Shown here: piece after piece, positions 22,041-31,252 of the stretch | Layout: each line of letters opens with the position of its first letter | Numbering within the stretch: the first letter of the stretch is position 1 | Assembly (NCBI RefSeq): GCF_002954705.1 | Contig: NZ_MSCO01000003.1 | Span: forward strand, 62,001-126,000 | Direction of reading: 5' to 3' | From: Aliivibrio sifiae | GTDB taxonomy: Bacteria; Pseudomonadota; Gammaproteobacteria; Enterobacterales; Vibrionaceae | DNA: 64,000 nt | Program-made: the position numbers and the translations under genes | Notes under the pieces: generated by a model | What the model was told of the DNA's origin: nothing | Databases searched by the model: none | Seen by the model: only the letters and a program-made list of their open reading frames with translations

Positions 22041-22077
22041 AGAACACCACTTAAGTTTAAGTGGTGTTCTGCTTTTA
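22041..22077. terminator. intrinsic terminator after the thi operon
   Basis: AGAACACCACTTA (22041-22053) pairs perfectly with TAAGTGGTGTTCT (22058-22070) and is followed by GCTTTTA. It lies between thiH and the convergent small gene on the minus strand. Confidence 0.8.
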
Positions 22078-22106
22078 TGAACCTTAATGATTATCTTTTA
22101 TAGATG

Positions 22107-22493
22107 TTATTTACGAAGCTGACGTATCAGTTCTTCGGTTGGACGAACAATGGCTACGATCATCTCATCATACATTCCTGATGCATTGGTAGTGATCGTT
22201 AATAGATTATCCAGTTGCTTTGATGTTGGCTTCTTACCTTTTTCAAGCTCTTGAATAACACCTAATGTTGCTGTTGCTACTTCAATATGTTTTGTCGCTA
22301 ATGGTGCCGTATCAAGAGAGGCGATATTGTTTTTAAAGATCATCTCTGATGTTTGTGCACTATTTAGAACAGTTTGATAGTGCTGCTGTAGCGCTTTTAA
22401 ATCAGCCTTATTATTTACTGCTGTTTCTGCAAGTTTCATCATACCTAGTACTGCAAAGCTTTCTACAGGAACGGCGTCAGCAAAACGATTCAA
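22107..22493 (-). CDS. hypothetical helical protein, start uncertain
   Basis: A 128-codon frame from TTG 22493 just downstream of the aminopeptidase gene on the same strand. The product is all-helical with Ala, Leu and charged residues (MKLAETAVNNKADLKALQQHYQ, then LEKGKKPTSKQLDNLLTI). It has no motif I recognise. The start is poor: TTG with no good ribosome site, and the frame is closed by TAG eight codons upstream. ATG codons at residues 18-19, preceded by CTAGGT, are an alternative. A missing signal peptide or 5' decay is possible. Confidence 0.55.
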   Translation of the reverse strand: MNRFADAVPVESFAVLGMMKLAETAVNNKADLKALQQHYQTVLNSAQTSEMIFKNNIASLDTAPLATKHIEVATATLGVIQELEKGKKPTSKQLDNLLTITTNASGMYDEMIVAIVRPTEELIRQLRK

Positions 22494-22528
22494 TCTTTCA
22501 TATTGATTGTATAGTAACTAGTTATGAA

Positions 22529-24322
22529 TTAACTTTCGTAACTTAATTCAGTGGTCGCTTGTTTAAGCCATTCTTTTACTTCGCCATCAACTAATGGGCT
22601 AACTTCGTCCCATACTTTTTGATGGTAATTGTTTAACCAAGCAAGTTCTGGACGGTTCAACATATCAATATTGATTAAGCGTTTATCAATCGGGCAACGA
22701 GTTAGTGACTCAAAACCAAGCACTGAAAAGTCACCTTTAGTTTCAATTTCAACAACCAATTCTAGGTTTTCAATACGAATACCAAACTCATCTGCACGGT
22801 AGTAGCCTGGTTCGTTTGATAGCACCATACCAGGAAGAAGCGCGGTATTGTTTACCACTTTAGCTATGCGTTGTGGCCCTTCGTGAACACTTAGGAAGTG
22901 ACCAACTCCATGTCCTGTACCATGATCATAATCGTAGCCTTGTGCCCATAAATGTTGACGAGCAAGAATATCTAGTTGATGACCACATGTACCTTTAGGG
23001 AAACGAGCAGAAGCCAAACCAATATGGCCTTTTAGTACCAGGGTAAATTGCTGTTTGATGTCATCACTTGGTGTGCCAACCGCAAGAGTTCGAGTGATGT
23101 CTGTTGTTCCGTCTGGATATTGGCCACCTGAATCAACGAGGTACAAACTGTTCATTTGTAGCTTACCTGGCTCAGGTTGGTTTTCATGATTATAGTGGCA
23201 CATTGCGGCGTTGCCTGCGGCGGCTGAAATGGTATCAAAACTTAAATCAGCTAAACTTGCATCTTCTTCGCGGAATCCTTGAAGTTTATCAGAAAGTATC
23301 GCTTCGTCATGTAGATTACCGGCCTCGATTTCTGTATCAAACCACGTTAAAAATTTCACCATTGCAGCACCATCACGAACATGACACGCTTTCATGCCTG
23401 CTTTTTCGGTGTCGTTTTTAGCCGCTTTTGGCAATAAGCATGGATCAGATGCTTCAATAATATCGGCACTAGCACCAGACAGTACTAATGACATCCACGC
23501 GTTTGACGTTGCAGAATCAACCAATATTTTTTTACCTGTTAGTGATTCTAAAATTGATTGCAGTGCTTCTGGGTGATGAACTCGCACACCTTGGCCTACA
23601 TGCTCACTGAAATTTACAGGAAGACGACCTGGATCTAAGAAGAAGTCGACAGTTTCATCGGAATGAATGATGGCGTGAGACAGAAGTACTGGTAGGCGAG
23701 ATACATCTAAACCACGTACATTCAATAACCAGCAGATTGAATCTAATTGCGTTAATAAAGCAGCATTCGCGTTTTTCTTTGCGACTGCTTGCGCGATTTG
23801 TTTACGTTTATCTGTGCTTGATTGACCAACTAGGTCAATAGGCATTAAACGAACATCTGACACTTTTACTTCTGGGCGGTCTGCCCAAGAAAGGTCAATA
23901 GGGTTAGTTGTAATTACTTCTAAAGAAACAAAACCATCAACCGTTATCGTTGCATTTTTTAACCATTGCGCTGTATGCATTCTAGGATCTACTGCGACTT
24001 TTGAATTAGTAGCAAGCGTATCTTTTATCCATTCTAATAATGGTTCTTCATGTAAATGGCGGTACTCAAACACATCCGCTGGAACTTGTTTACGAACCTG
24101 AACTGTATAGCGACCATCAACAAAAATTGCAGCTTTATCTTTGGTTATCACCGCTGCACCAGCAGAGCCTGTAAATCCTGTTGCCCATAATAAACGTTCA
24201 TTATGTTCAGGAATATACTCGCCTAAAAACTCATCTTCATGTGGAATGATAAGTGCGTCAAAATCTTGTTTAACAAGCCATGAGCGAAGTTGCTCAATGC
24301 GTTGAGAAGTCTGTGGGTGCAT
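22529..24322 (-). CDS. M24B Xaa-Pro aminopeptidase
   Basis: A 597-residue aminopeptidase P of the long form (three domains, like eukaryotic XPNPEP1), which removes N-terminal residues preceding proline using two metal ions. Two creatinase-like N-terminal domains (about 1-300) precede the pita-bread catalytic domain. The metal ligands are visible in LVDSGGQYPDGTTDITRT (two Asp), HGTGHGVGHFLSVHEGP (His), SNEPGYY (Glu) and FGIRIENLELV (Glu). It starts at ATG 24322. This is longer than E. coli PepP (441), so no symbol is assigned. It is transcribed away from the LysR gene on the same strand. Confidence 0.93.
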   Translation of the reverse strand: MHPQTSQRIEQLRSWLVKQDFDALIIPHEDEFLGEYIPEHNERLLWATGFTGSAGAAVITKDKAAIFVDGRYTVQVRKQVPADVFEYRHLHEEPLLEWIKDTLATNSKVAVDPRMHTAQWLKNATITVDGFVSLEVITTNPIDLSWADRPEVKVSDVRLMPIDLVGQSSTDKRKQIAQAVAKKNANAALLTQLDSICWLLNVRGLDVSRLPVLLSHAIIHSDETVDFFLDPGRLPVNFSEHVGQGVRVHHPEALQSILESLTGKKILVDSATSNAWMSLVLSGASADIIEASDPCLLPKAAKNDTEKAGMKACHVRDGAAMVKFLTWFDTEIEAGNLHDEAILSDKLQGFREEDASLADLSFDTISAAAGNAAMCHYNHENQPEPGKLQMNSLYLVDSGGQYPDGTTDITRTLAVGTPSDDIKQQFTLVLKGHIGLASARFPKGTCGHQLDILARQHLWAQGYDYDHGTGHGVGHFLSVHEGPQRIAKVVNNTALLPGMVLSNEPGYYRADEFGIRIENLELVVEIETKGDFSVLGFESLTRCPIDKRLINIDMLNRPELAWLNNYHQKVWDEVSPLVDGEVKEWLKQATTELSYES

Positions 24323-24404
24323 CTGAGTATCCTTATTAGTGTTCTGTCCATATATGGCAAGGCAGAAGCGGGATTATTATTTGAGTTATAACCTAGCGTT
24401 TTTA

Positions 24405-25367
24405 TCACGCATCTGCAATTGTTGATGCTGATAAATCTTTACAGCGATTAATTATGGTATTGCGCAGCCAGCAATTTGCAGCATCACTCTCTTTTTGTTG
24501 ATGCCAGAAAAGCGTATAAGCCATTTGCGGTAACTCGGTAGGCAAAGGTAAAACAATCAAATTAAGTTGTTTTGCTATCAGCTTAATAAAGTGACTAGGT
24601 GCAGTGAAAATGAGATCGGTATGAGTGCATAAACTTGCTGCACTATTAAAGTCAGGCACAATGATACCAATACTGCGTTCAAGTCCTTTATCAGCCAATT
24701 TATAGTCAAGTAACCATTGATCTTTGCCATCACAGCGAACTTGAACATGGCGCTGTTGAAGGTAAGCATCTAAGGTCCACTCTTGAGTTAATACGGGATG
24801 GTTTGGTCTAACCAAACACATCTGACTGTCTCGGTAGATCTCTTGCCCTCGAATATCTTCTGGCATCTGCATTGTGATATTCGCGTATTTAGGGTCGAGG
24901 TCTTTCCCCGTAATTCCAATATCCATCTCACCTGATTGTAATTTTTTTAAGGTTGTCATGTCCCAAGGGTGAGTATCTAACATGACATTAGGGGCTTTAT
25001 TTAAAATATAAGACATGAAGTGTGGCAGTAATAATGGATAAGTACTCTCCACTAGCCCTAATCGGAATCGATAATGGCTGTGCTGAGGTTCAAAACTGGA
25101 TGCTTCAGTAATGGTTTCTAAATGACTTAATAATGTATGCAGTTGACCTTGCAGGTTGCGCGCTTTGGCAGTGGGTTGCAGACCATAAGCGGTACGAGTA
25201 AATAAGGGATCATTAAATTGTTCTCGTAATTTCGCTAAGTTTTTACTGACTGCGGACTGACTTAAACATAAACGTTGAGATGCCCGAGTAACGCTTTTTT
25301 CTTCTAATAATAGGTGCAGAGTCAAAAGTAAGTTGAGATCGATCTTAGCCAACTTTTCAAAGAACAT
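24405..25367 (-). CDS. LysR-family transcriptional regulator (divergent from an MFS exporter)
   Basis: A 320-residue LysR-type regulator with a clear N-terminal helix-turn-helix (DLNLLLTLHLLLEEKSVTRA then LSQSAVSKNLAKLREQFNDP, LFTRTAYGLQPT). The effector domain occupies about residues 95-305. It is divergently arranged with the MFS transporter at 25465 over a 97-base gap, the usual layout in which a LysR protein controls its neighbour. The target and inducer are unknown; control of the exporter is inference from arrangement. Confidence 0.93.
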   Translation of the reverse strand: MFFEKLAKIDLNLLLTLHLLLEEKSVTRASQRLCLSQSAVSKNLAKLREQFNDPLFTRTAYGLQPTAKARNLQGQLHTLLSHLETITEASSFEPQHSHYRFRLGLVESTYPLLLPHFMSYILNKAPNVMLDTHPWDMTTLKKLQSGEMDIGITGKDLDPKYANITMQMPEDIRGQEIYRDSQMCLVRPNHPVLTQEWTLDAYLQQRHVQVRCDGKDQWLLDYKLADKGLERSIGIIVPDFNSAASLCTHTDLIFTAPSHFIKLIAKQLNLIVLPLPTELPQMAYTLFWHQQKESDAANCWLRNTIINRCKDLSASTIADA

Positions 25368-25464
25368 AGAGATATTCCAAATTAGAATGTTAGATTTGAA
25401 TATAAACCATTTCTGTTCATATCTCTAATTAAGTACACTTCTCAAACTATTTTAGGAGTTACAC

Positions 25465-26694
25465 ATGCACACGCCAGTTTCAGCTCAATCAGCGACATCG
25501 CTAACACAACAATCAGATAAAAAGATTATCGCTCTAATGGTTATCTTGGTTTTATTCAGTCCATTAGCCATTGATATTTATCTTCCTGCTTTGCCTATGA
25601 TGGTCAGCGAATTTCAAGTTGATCCAACATTAGGTCAAGATACTATTACGTGGTTCATGTTTAGTATGGGTCTTGGACAGTTATTTGCAGGCCCATTAGC
25701 TGATCGTTATGGCCGTCGACCAATAGCATTAACGGGGATTATTATTTATGGCTTGAGTGCTGCGTTAGCGTACTCGGCTCAAGAAATGGAAATGTTATTA
25801 ATTGCTCGATTATTGCAAGGTTTCGGTGCATGTGCGACAGCAGTTGCAGCATTTGCATCGGTTCGTGATTCATTTGGTGCAGAGAAAAGTGGACGAATGA
25901 TCAGCTACCTTAATGGCGCAATCTGTTTTATTCCTGCATTAGCCCCAATTTTAGGCAGTTACTTAACAGCTCATTTTGGATGGCGTTCAAACTTTAGTTT
26001 TATGGCTGGTTTCGCATTAGTGGCTTTAGCGTTGATCGTTATTAATTACAAAGAAACAAAACCAAAAGAGACAGTACAAACGGGGCGCTTGATCAGCCCA
26101 TCACGTTATTGGTCTGTATTACAACATCCAACCTTCTTACTGCACGCGACATTATGCATGTTATCGATGGGTGTTATTTTAGCCTATGTAACTTCAGCTC
26201 CTGTATTCCTGATTGATAAATTAGGATTAACAATGAGAGAGTTTACCAATTGGTTCGCGGTTAATGCTGTGATTAACATTGCTGTGTGTTTTATCGCGCC
26301 TAAATTCATGCTCAAATTTGGCACGAAGAATGTTTTATTATTTGGTTTATTCGTATTAGTCATCTCTGGTGGCTTAATGTTAGGTTTTCAACATATTCAG
26401 CAAGCTTGGGCATTTATGATCCCAATATTCTTTGCTTCTGTAGGCTATGCATCAGTGCTAGGTTCTGCGGCAGGCAAAGCGTTAGCACCGTTTGGTGATA
26501 GAGCGGGTACAGCCGCGGCATTATTAGGGTTATTTCAAATGAGTGGTGCAGGCGTCATTGTTGGCACAATGCAAAGATTAGCACTCCCTTCTGCACAACT
26601 CTTAACGCTAATGATGTGGCTTCTTATCCCAGGCTTGCTGATCCTATTAACGAAAACAGGTCAACGTTGGCATTCAGGTGTTACTGAGAAGTAA
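25465..26694 (+). CDS. Bcr/CflA-type multidrug MFS transporter
   Basis: A 409-residue, 12-helix drug:proton antiporter of the DHA1 Bcr/CflA subgroup. The first helix shows LFSPLAIDIYLPALPMM and the loop 2-3 motif ADRYGRRP; motif C-like LNGAICFIPALAPILGSYL lies in helix 5. Family members export bicyclomycin, sulfonamides or other hydrophobic compounds, but the substrate here is not known. AGGAGTT precedes ATG 25465. It is probably regulated by the divergent LysR gene. Confidence 0.93.
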   Translation: MHTPVSAQSATSLTQQSDKKIIALMVILVLFSPLAIDIYLPALPMMVSEFQVDPTLGQDTITWFMFSMGLGQLFAGPLADRYGRRPIALTGIIIYGLSAALAYSAQEMEMLLIARLLQGFGACATAVAAFASVRDSFGAEKSGRMISYLNGAICFIPALAPILGSYLTAHFGWRSNFSFMAGFALVALALIVINYKETKPKETVQTGRLISPSRYWSVLQHPTFLLHATLCMLSMGVILAYVTSAPVFLIDKLGLTMREFTNWFAVNAVINIAVCFIAPKFMLKFGTKNVLLFGLFVLVISGGLMLGFQHIQQAWAFMIPIFFASVGYASVLGSAAGKALAPFGDRAGTAAALLGLFQMSGAGVIVGTMQRLALPSAQLLTLMMWLLIPGLLILLTKTGQRWHSGVTEK

Positions 26695-26812
26695 TTCCTA
26701 TAAATTGAACAGAAAAGGAGCAATTTTGTTTCTTAATATATTCAGTTAATGTGACTTTCAGTGTATATTCAGCACTATTACTAATATTGACGATTGAAAG
26801 GCAAAACACGCA

Positions 26813-27097
26813 ATGTCGATGTCTATTATTGAAATGGCTCGTGTTCTAGAGCAGATGGAAGAGTCACCAGAAAAATTAATGTTTGGTAAGCTCTTATCTG
26901 AGTTAGGAAACCAAAGCCAAGAGCGCGTAAGAAGTGCTGCGCGCCAAGTGTCTGTTCCTACATTGCGTGATCTTATTTACCAATTTCAAGTGGTAATTGA
27001 AGAGCGCAAAGGCGAAACAACAAAGAAATTAGCTGAAGAGATGGCAAAAGAAGGGGTTTCTTTAGAAGACTTCCAAGCTTATCTAGCAAGCAAATAA
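26813..27097 (+). CDS. small protein resembling an H-NS oligomerization domain without a DNA-binding domain
   Basis: A 94-residue cytoplasmic, all-helical protein. Residues about 37-94 (QERVRSAARQVSVPTLRDLI, QFQVVIEERK, then LAEEMAKEGVSLEDFQAYLA) match the layout of the H-NS/StpA N-terminal region, including the spacing of R..R..AR, TL, VV.ER and the G-(V/I)-(D/S)-L-x-(D/E)-(L/F) block. The C-terminal DNA-binding motif (TWTGQGRTP) is absent. Residues 1-36 are an additional helix. Start codon at 26813 with GAAAGGCA upstream (AAGG). The CDS is well supported; the H-NS relationship is my inference from remembered sequences and needs a profile search. Confidence 0.85.
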   Translation: MSMSIIEMARVLEQMEESPEKLMFGKLLSELGNQSQERVRSAARQVSVPTLRDLIYQFQVVIEERKGETTKKLAEEMAKEGVSLEDFQAYLASK

Positions 27098-27109
27098 GTT
27101 ACTTTAGTA

Positions 27110-27178
27110 ATACCAATTTCACTAATTATCTGTTCATTTTACTGGTTAAATAGATCATCTAATTAATTACATTGGTAT
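27110..27178. repeat. short inverted-repeat element
   Basis: ATACCAAT at 27110-27117 is the exact reverse complement of ATTGGTAT at 27171-27178, enclosing an AT-rich 53-base centre. Elements with such ends are common between genes in Vibrionaceae. It could be a MITE-like remnant; no other full copy is evident in this window. Confidence 0.4.
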
Positions 27179-27182
27179 AAAT

Positions 27183-27213
27183 AAAAAAAGCAGCGAGCGA
27201 TCGCTGCTTTTTT
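27183..27213. terminator. bidirectional intrinsic terminator
   Basis: AAAAAAAGCAGCGA pairs with TCGCTGCTTTTTT around GCGA. It lies between the H-NS-like gene and the convergent transporter gene. Confidence 0.88.
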
Positions 27214-27251
27214 ATGCCTAACGTTTGAGTTCGGATGGTGTTATCTTTCTG

Positions 27252-28163
27252 TTACTTTCGCTTGTTCTTTTTCTTACCATAGAATTGCTGTATCAATAAT
27301 CCACATACAATCATAATTAAACCAATTAGAGTTGATGGATGTATTTCTTCACCGATAATATTCGCGAGTAGTAATAAAGAAATAAAAGGAGAAGCAAAAA
27401 TCAGGTTACTAATACGGGCGGTATTCTGAGTTAAACGTAATGCAGATAGCCATAAAACAAAGGTGATCCCCATTTCAAATAGCCCAACATAAGACACGGC
27501 CAACCAACCACTCATTGGGATATGAGCCCAAGGAGCACCTTCATAAAAACTTAAACCTATTGCTACTGGAAGCGCGACTAAGAAACCGAGCAGTAATCCT
27601 AAAATTGGGTCCGCTTTATTCTTGGTGTTCAGTATCCAATACCCAGCCCAAAGCAGTGTTGAAAACAACGCTAACCCCACGCCTAGTGGGCTATCAAACT
27701 CTAGCGCCAAGACGTTACCTTTGGTTGCAATTACTATCACACCTAAATAACCCAACACACAAGCAATCCAATCTTGTTTTCTGATTTTTTGACCAAGAAA
27801 AACCGCAGCCATTAATGTGAGTGTTATTGCCCAGCTGTAATTTAGAGGCTGAGCTTGAGATGCGGGTAATAAATCATAAGATTTAAATAACACCAAGTAA
27901 TAAGCAAGAGGGTTAATTGCGCCAAGTAAAATGTAATACAAAGGGTTGGCAACAAAAGTATCAACGAGTTTAGATAATGTTTTTTGGTAGGCAGCAACAG
28001 CAACTAAAGCAAGGATAGATACTGCACTAGCAATTGTCAGCATTTGAGTTGGGGTAAAGAACTCCAATGTAATTTTAAAAGCGGTGGCGACGGTTGACCA
28101 TAATAGAACCGCAGCGATGCCAAATCCTAAAGCGCGACGTTCGTTCATTGTTATTATTCTCAA
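27252..28163 (-). CDS. EamA/DMT-family permease
   Basis: A 303-residue inner-membrane protein with ten hydrophobic helices in two EamA repeats (about residues 8-140 and 153-290), the drug/metabolite transporter fold. FGIAAVLLWSTVATAFKI opens the first repeat and LALFSTLLWAGYWILN the second, each with the typical W-S/A near the N-terminus. The substrate is unknown. The ORF starts with MRIITMNERRALG; MNERRALG (six codons in, ATG 28148) is the likelier start. It is divergent from rmuC over about 110 bases. Confidence 0.9.
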   Translation of the reverse strand: MRIITMNERRALGFGIAAVLLWSTVATAFKITLEFFTPTQMLTIASAVSILALVAVAAYQKTLSKLVDTFVANPLYYILLGAINPLAYYLVLFKSYDLLPASQAQPLNYSWAITLTLMAAVFLGQKIRKQDWIACVLGYLGVIVIATKGNVLALEFDSPLGVGLALFSTLLWAGYWILNTKNKADPILGLLLGFLVALPVAIGLSFYEGAPWAHIPMSGWLAVSYVGLFEMGITFVLWLSALRLTQNTARISNLIFASPFISLLLLANIIGEEIHPSTLIGLIMIVCGLLIQQFYGKKKNKRK

Positions 28164-28275
28164 TTAGAAATCCATTTAAGGCAGGAGTTTACCTGTGCTT
28201 GTAAAATAGTGTTAACTGGACATTTATCCAGTATCAAAATATCCTATAAGAATAAGTTTTTGTATTGAGTGAGTT

Positions 28276-29796
28276 ATGGAATTTTTGAATCAATTTGGTG
28301 GCCATTTATTGTTTGGTTTTGTTGGAGCAAGCATTGCTTATGCTGTCGCTCATGTGTTGGCTAATAGCCGAAATCAGCAAGAATTAGCGTTGTTAGAGCA
28401 TGAATTAGAATCAGAAAAAAAACTCAACAATAATCAATTGAGCCAATTAACCCAGCAATTAGAAAAACAGCAAACAGAACTCGATGAGTTAGATGGTGAA
28501 AGAGATCAGTTAGCGCAAGAACAAAAGCAATCACATGGCCGTTTAATGGCAGCGATGGAAAAACTTCGTTATTTTGAAGCAATTCAAAAAGAAAAAGAAT
28601 TTCTTACACAGCAACTGGAGTTTTCTCGCCAAGCAAACTCAAATATCGAAGCTGAATTACGAGAGCAGGAAGCTCGTCATGAAGAAGAGCGCAAAGCCAG
28701 TTTAGAAAAAATGGAATTATTAGAGCGTGCTGAACTACGCTTAAAACAACAATTTGAAAATTTAGCTAACCAGCTGTTTGAACAAAAAACCAAAACGGTC
28801 GATGAGCAGAACAAAATTAGTTTAGAAGGTTTGCTGTCACCATTGAAAGAGCAGTTAGAAGGATTTAAAAGACAGGTTAATGATAGTTTTGGTTTTGAGG
28901 CGAAAGAACGCCACACCTTAGTTCATGAAATTCGAAGCTTACAGCAACTTAATGAGCGAATGACACAGGAGGCGGTAAACCTGACCAACGCGCTAAAAGG
29001 TGACAATAAACAACAAGGCAATTGGGGTGAAGTTGTTCTTGCGCGAGTTTTACAAGAATCAGGCTTACGAGAAGGTCATGAATACGACACTCAAGTCAGT
29101 ATGGATGATGAAGATGGCAAACGTTTTTATCCCGATGTGATTGTTCACTTACCTGATGAGAAAGATGTCGTGGTTGATTCAAAAATGACCTTGGTTGCGT
29201 ATGAGCGATTTTTTAATAGCGATGACTTTAATCAAAAAGAGCAAGCACTTGATGAACACTTAATGGCTATTCGTGCGCATTTACGTGGATTAAGTAAAAA
29301 GGATTACCACAAATTAAATGGCTTACGCAGTTTAGATTATGTATTAATGTTTATTCCTGTAGAGCCGGCATTCCAAGTTGCAATTGAAGCCGATCCATCA
29401 TTAATTTCGGACGCGATGGAGCAAAATATTATCATCGTAAGTCCAACGACGTTACTTGTAGCGCTAAGAACCATCAGTAATTTATGGCGTAATGAAAGAC
29501 AAAATCAGAACGCAAAAATCATCGCCGATCGTGCCAGTAAGTTATACGACAAAATGCGTTTATTTGTCGATGATATGGAAGCCGTCGGAGGTGCGTTAGA
29601 TAAAGCGAATCAAAGCTATCAAGGTGCAATGAATAAATTAGCAACAGGGCGTGGCAACATTATTCGTCAGGCTGAAAGCTTTAAAGAATTGGGTGTTGAG
29701 GTAAAGCGAGATATAAATCGTCGTCTTATTGAACAATCTTTTGAAGCAGATACGATGCAAACACTTGGTGATAATGGGTTGGATAAAGTAGACTAG
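28276..29796 (+). CDS. rmuC: RmuC, DNA recombination protein
   Basis: A 506-residue protein with an N-terminal membrane anchor (FGFVGASIAYAVAHVLA), a long coiled coil (about residues 35-200, rich in Q, E and L) and the RmuC domain (about 225-440) containing GNWGEVVLARVLQESGL and YPDVIVHLPDEKDVVVDSKMTL, a PD-(D/E)XK-like nuclease pattern. RmuC limits recombination at short inverted repeats. The gene directly precedes ubiE, as in E. coli. Confidence 0.96.
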   Translation: MEFLNQFGGHLLFGFVGASIAYAVAHVLANSRNQQELALLEHELESEKKLNNNQLSQLTQQLEKQQTELDELDGERDQLAQEQKQSHGRLMAAMEKLRYFEAIQKEKEFLTQQLEFSRQANSNIEAELREQEARHEEERKASLEKMELLERAELRLKQQFENLANQLFEQKTKTVDEQNKISLEGLLSPLKEQLEGFKRQVNDSFGFEAKERHTLVHEIRSLQQLNERMTQEAVNLTNALKGDNKQQGNWGEVVLARVLQESGLREGHEYDTQVSMDDEDGKRFYPDVIVHLPDEKDVVVDSKMTLVAYERFFNSDDFNQKEQALDEHLMAIRAHLRGLSKKDYHKLNGLRSLDYVLMFIPVEPAFQVAIEADPSLISDAMEQNIIIVSPTTLLVALRTISNLWRNERQNQNAKIIADRASKLYDKMRLFVDDMEAVGGALDKANQSYQGAMNKLATGRGNIIRQAESFKELGVEVKRDINRRLIEQSFEADTMQTLGDNGLDKVD

Positions 29797-29852
29797 AGCG
29801 CTGTTGAATTCAGAGTGTAGGGATTCAGCGAACAATCTCTAGAGGACGAAAA

Positions 29853-30617
29853 ATGACGGACAAGATGAACATTGCTGAAGAAACAACGCACTTTGGCTTC
29901 ACTACAGTCGCGAAAGATGAAAAAGTCGCGAAAGTTGCAGAAGTATTTCACTCTGTAGCTGCAAAATACGACATCATGAATGACCTTATGTCTGGTGGTG
30001 TACATCGTGTTTGGAAACGATTCACTATTGATTGCAGTGGCGTACGTCCTGGCCATAAAGTTCTTGATTTAGCCGGCGGTACTGGTGACTTAACCGCTAA
30101 GTTTTCTCGTATTGTCGGTGAAAAAGGTCAAGTTATCCTAGCTGATATCAACAACTCAATGTTGAATGTTGGTCGTGATAAACTGCGTGATATGGGTATT
30201 GTTGGTAACGTAAACTACGTACAAGCAAATGCTGAAGAGCTGCCATTCCCTGATAATCATTTCGATTGTATTACTATCAGCTTTGGTCTTCGTAATGTTA
30301 CAGATAAAGATAAAGCATTACGTTCGATGTTCCGCGTATTAAAACCGGGTGGTCGTTTGTTAGTTTTAGAATTCTCCAAGCCAGTTCTTGAACCACTATC
30401 AAAAATCTACGATGCATACTCTTTCCATTTATTACCTAAAATGGGTGAGTTAATCGCGAACGATGCAGATAGCTACCGTTATTTAGCTGAATCTATCCGT
30501 ATGCACCCAGATCAAGAAACACTGAAAAGCATGATGGAAGACGCTGGTTTTGAGCAAGCAAACTATTACAACCTTACTGGTGGTATCGTTGCGTTGCACC
30601 GTGGCTATAAGTTTTAA
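29853..30617 (+). CDS. ubiE: UbiE, ubiquinone/menaquinone C-methyltransferase
   Basis: A 254-residue SAM-dependent methyltransferase that methylates the demethoxy-ubiquinol and demethylmenaquinol rings. Signature blocks are [30 protein letters not shown], the SAM motif [29 protein letters not shown] and VLEFSKP. ATG 29853 has AGAGGAC upstream. It lies 56 bases after rmuC and starts the ubiEJB-tatABC group. Confidence 0.97.
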   Translation: MTDKMNIAEETTHFGFTTVAKDEKVAKVAEVFHSVAAKYDIMNDLMSGGVHRVWKRFTIDCSGVRPGHKVLDLAGGTGDLTAKFSRIVGEKGQVILADINNSMLNVGRDKLRDMGIVGNVNYVQANAEELPFPDNHFDCITISFGLRNVTDKDKALRSMFRVLKPGGRLLVLEFSKPVLEPLSKIYDAYSFHLLPKMGELIANDADSYRYLAESIRMHPDQETLKSMMEDAGFEQANYYNLTGGIVALHRGYKF

Positions 30618-30628
30618 AGGATAAAATA

Positions 30629-31252
30629 ATGCCATTAGAACCGTTTGTAACAGGCGTAATGGAAACAGGGTTAAATACTCTGTTAAAAGAATCACCTGAT
30701 AGCAAAGCTGCGCTGCTTAGGTTAAAAGAAAAAATCATTCATGTTCATTTAAATGAAGTGAACAAAGATTTGTATTTTATTTTTAGTCAGCAGCAAGTAG
30801 ATATCCTGTCAAAGTTTGAAGGTGAGGTCGATTGCTACCTTGCTTTAAACCTTTCTGTTTTGCCGCAACTGCGTGAGAAAAACAACATAACTCAATTAAT
30901 AAAACAAGATAAGTTGGTGCTTGAAGGTGATCTTAACCTCGCACAACAATTCTCTGCGTTATTAACTGAGCTTAAACCGGATGTGGAAGAGAAACTTTCC
31001 CAATATACTGGTGATATTGTTGCTCATACTTTAGTGAGTGGTGTAAAAAACAGTGCGTGTTGGGTAAAGAAACAAATTTCTCGTCAAACACGTCACGCGG
31101 CAGAAGTGTTAACTGAAGAATGGAAAATTGCACCAGCGCCGTTAGAAATTGCGCATTTTTGTGATCAAGTTTCTGATGTTGATACTCAACTTGCGGATCT
31201 TGATGTTCGTTTAACGCGATTATTGAATGCTTATCCAATGGAGCGCGCATGA
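30629..31252 (+). CDS. ubiJ: UbiJ, ubiquinone biosynthesis accessory factor
   Basis: A 207-residue protein with an SCP2-like lipid-binding domain in the N-terminal half (about 15-115, including [28 protein letters not shown]) and a C-terminal coiled-coil segment ([16 protein letters not shown]). UbiJ assembles the soluble ubiquinone synthesis complex. It is 11 bases after ubiE with AAGG upstream and overlaps ubiB by 4 bases (ATGA). Confidence 0.95.
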   Translation: MPLEPFVTGVMETGLNTLLKESPDSKAALLRLKEKIIHVHLNEVNKDLYFIFSQQQVDILSKFEGEVDCYLALNLSVLPQLREKNNITQLIKQDKLVLEGDLNLAQQFSALLTELKPDVEEKLSQYTGDIVAHTLVSGVKNSACWVKKQISRQTRHAAEVLTEEWKIAPAPLEIAHFCDQVSDVDTQLADLDVRLTRLLNAYPMERA

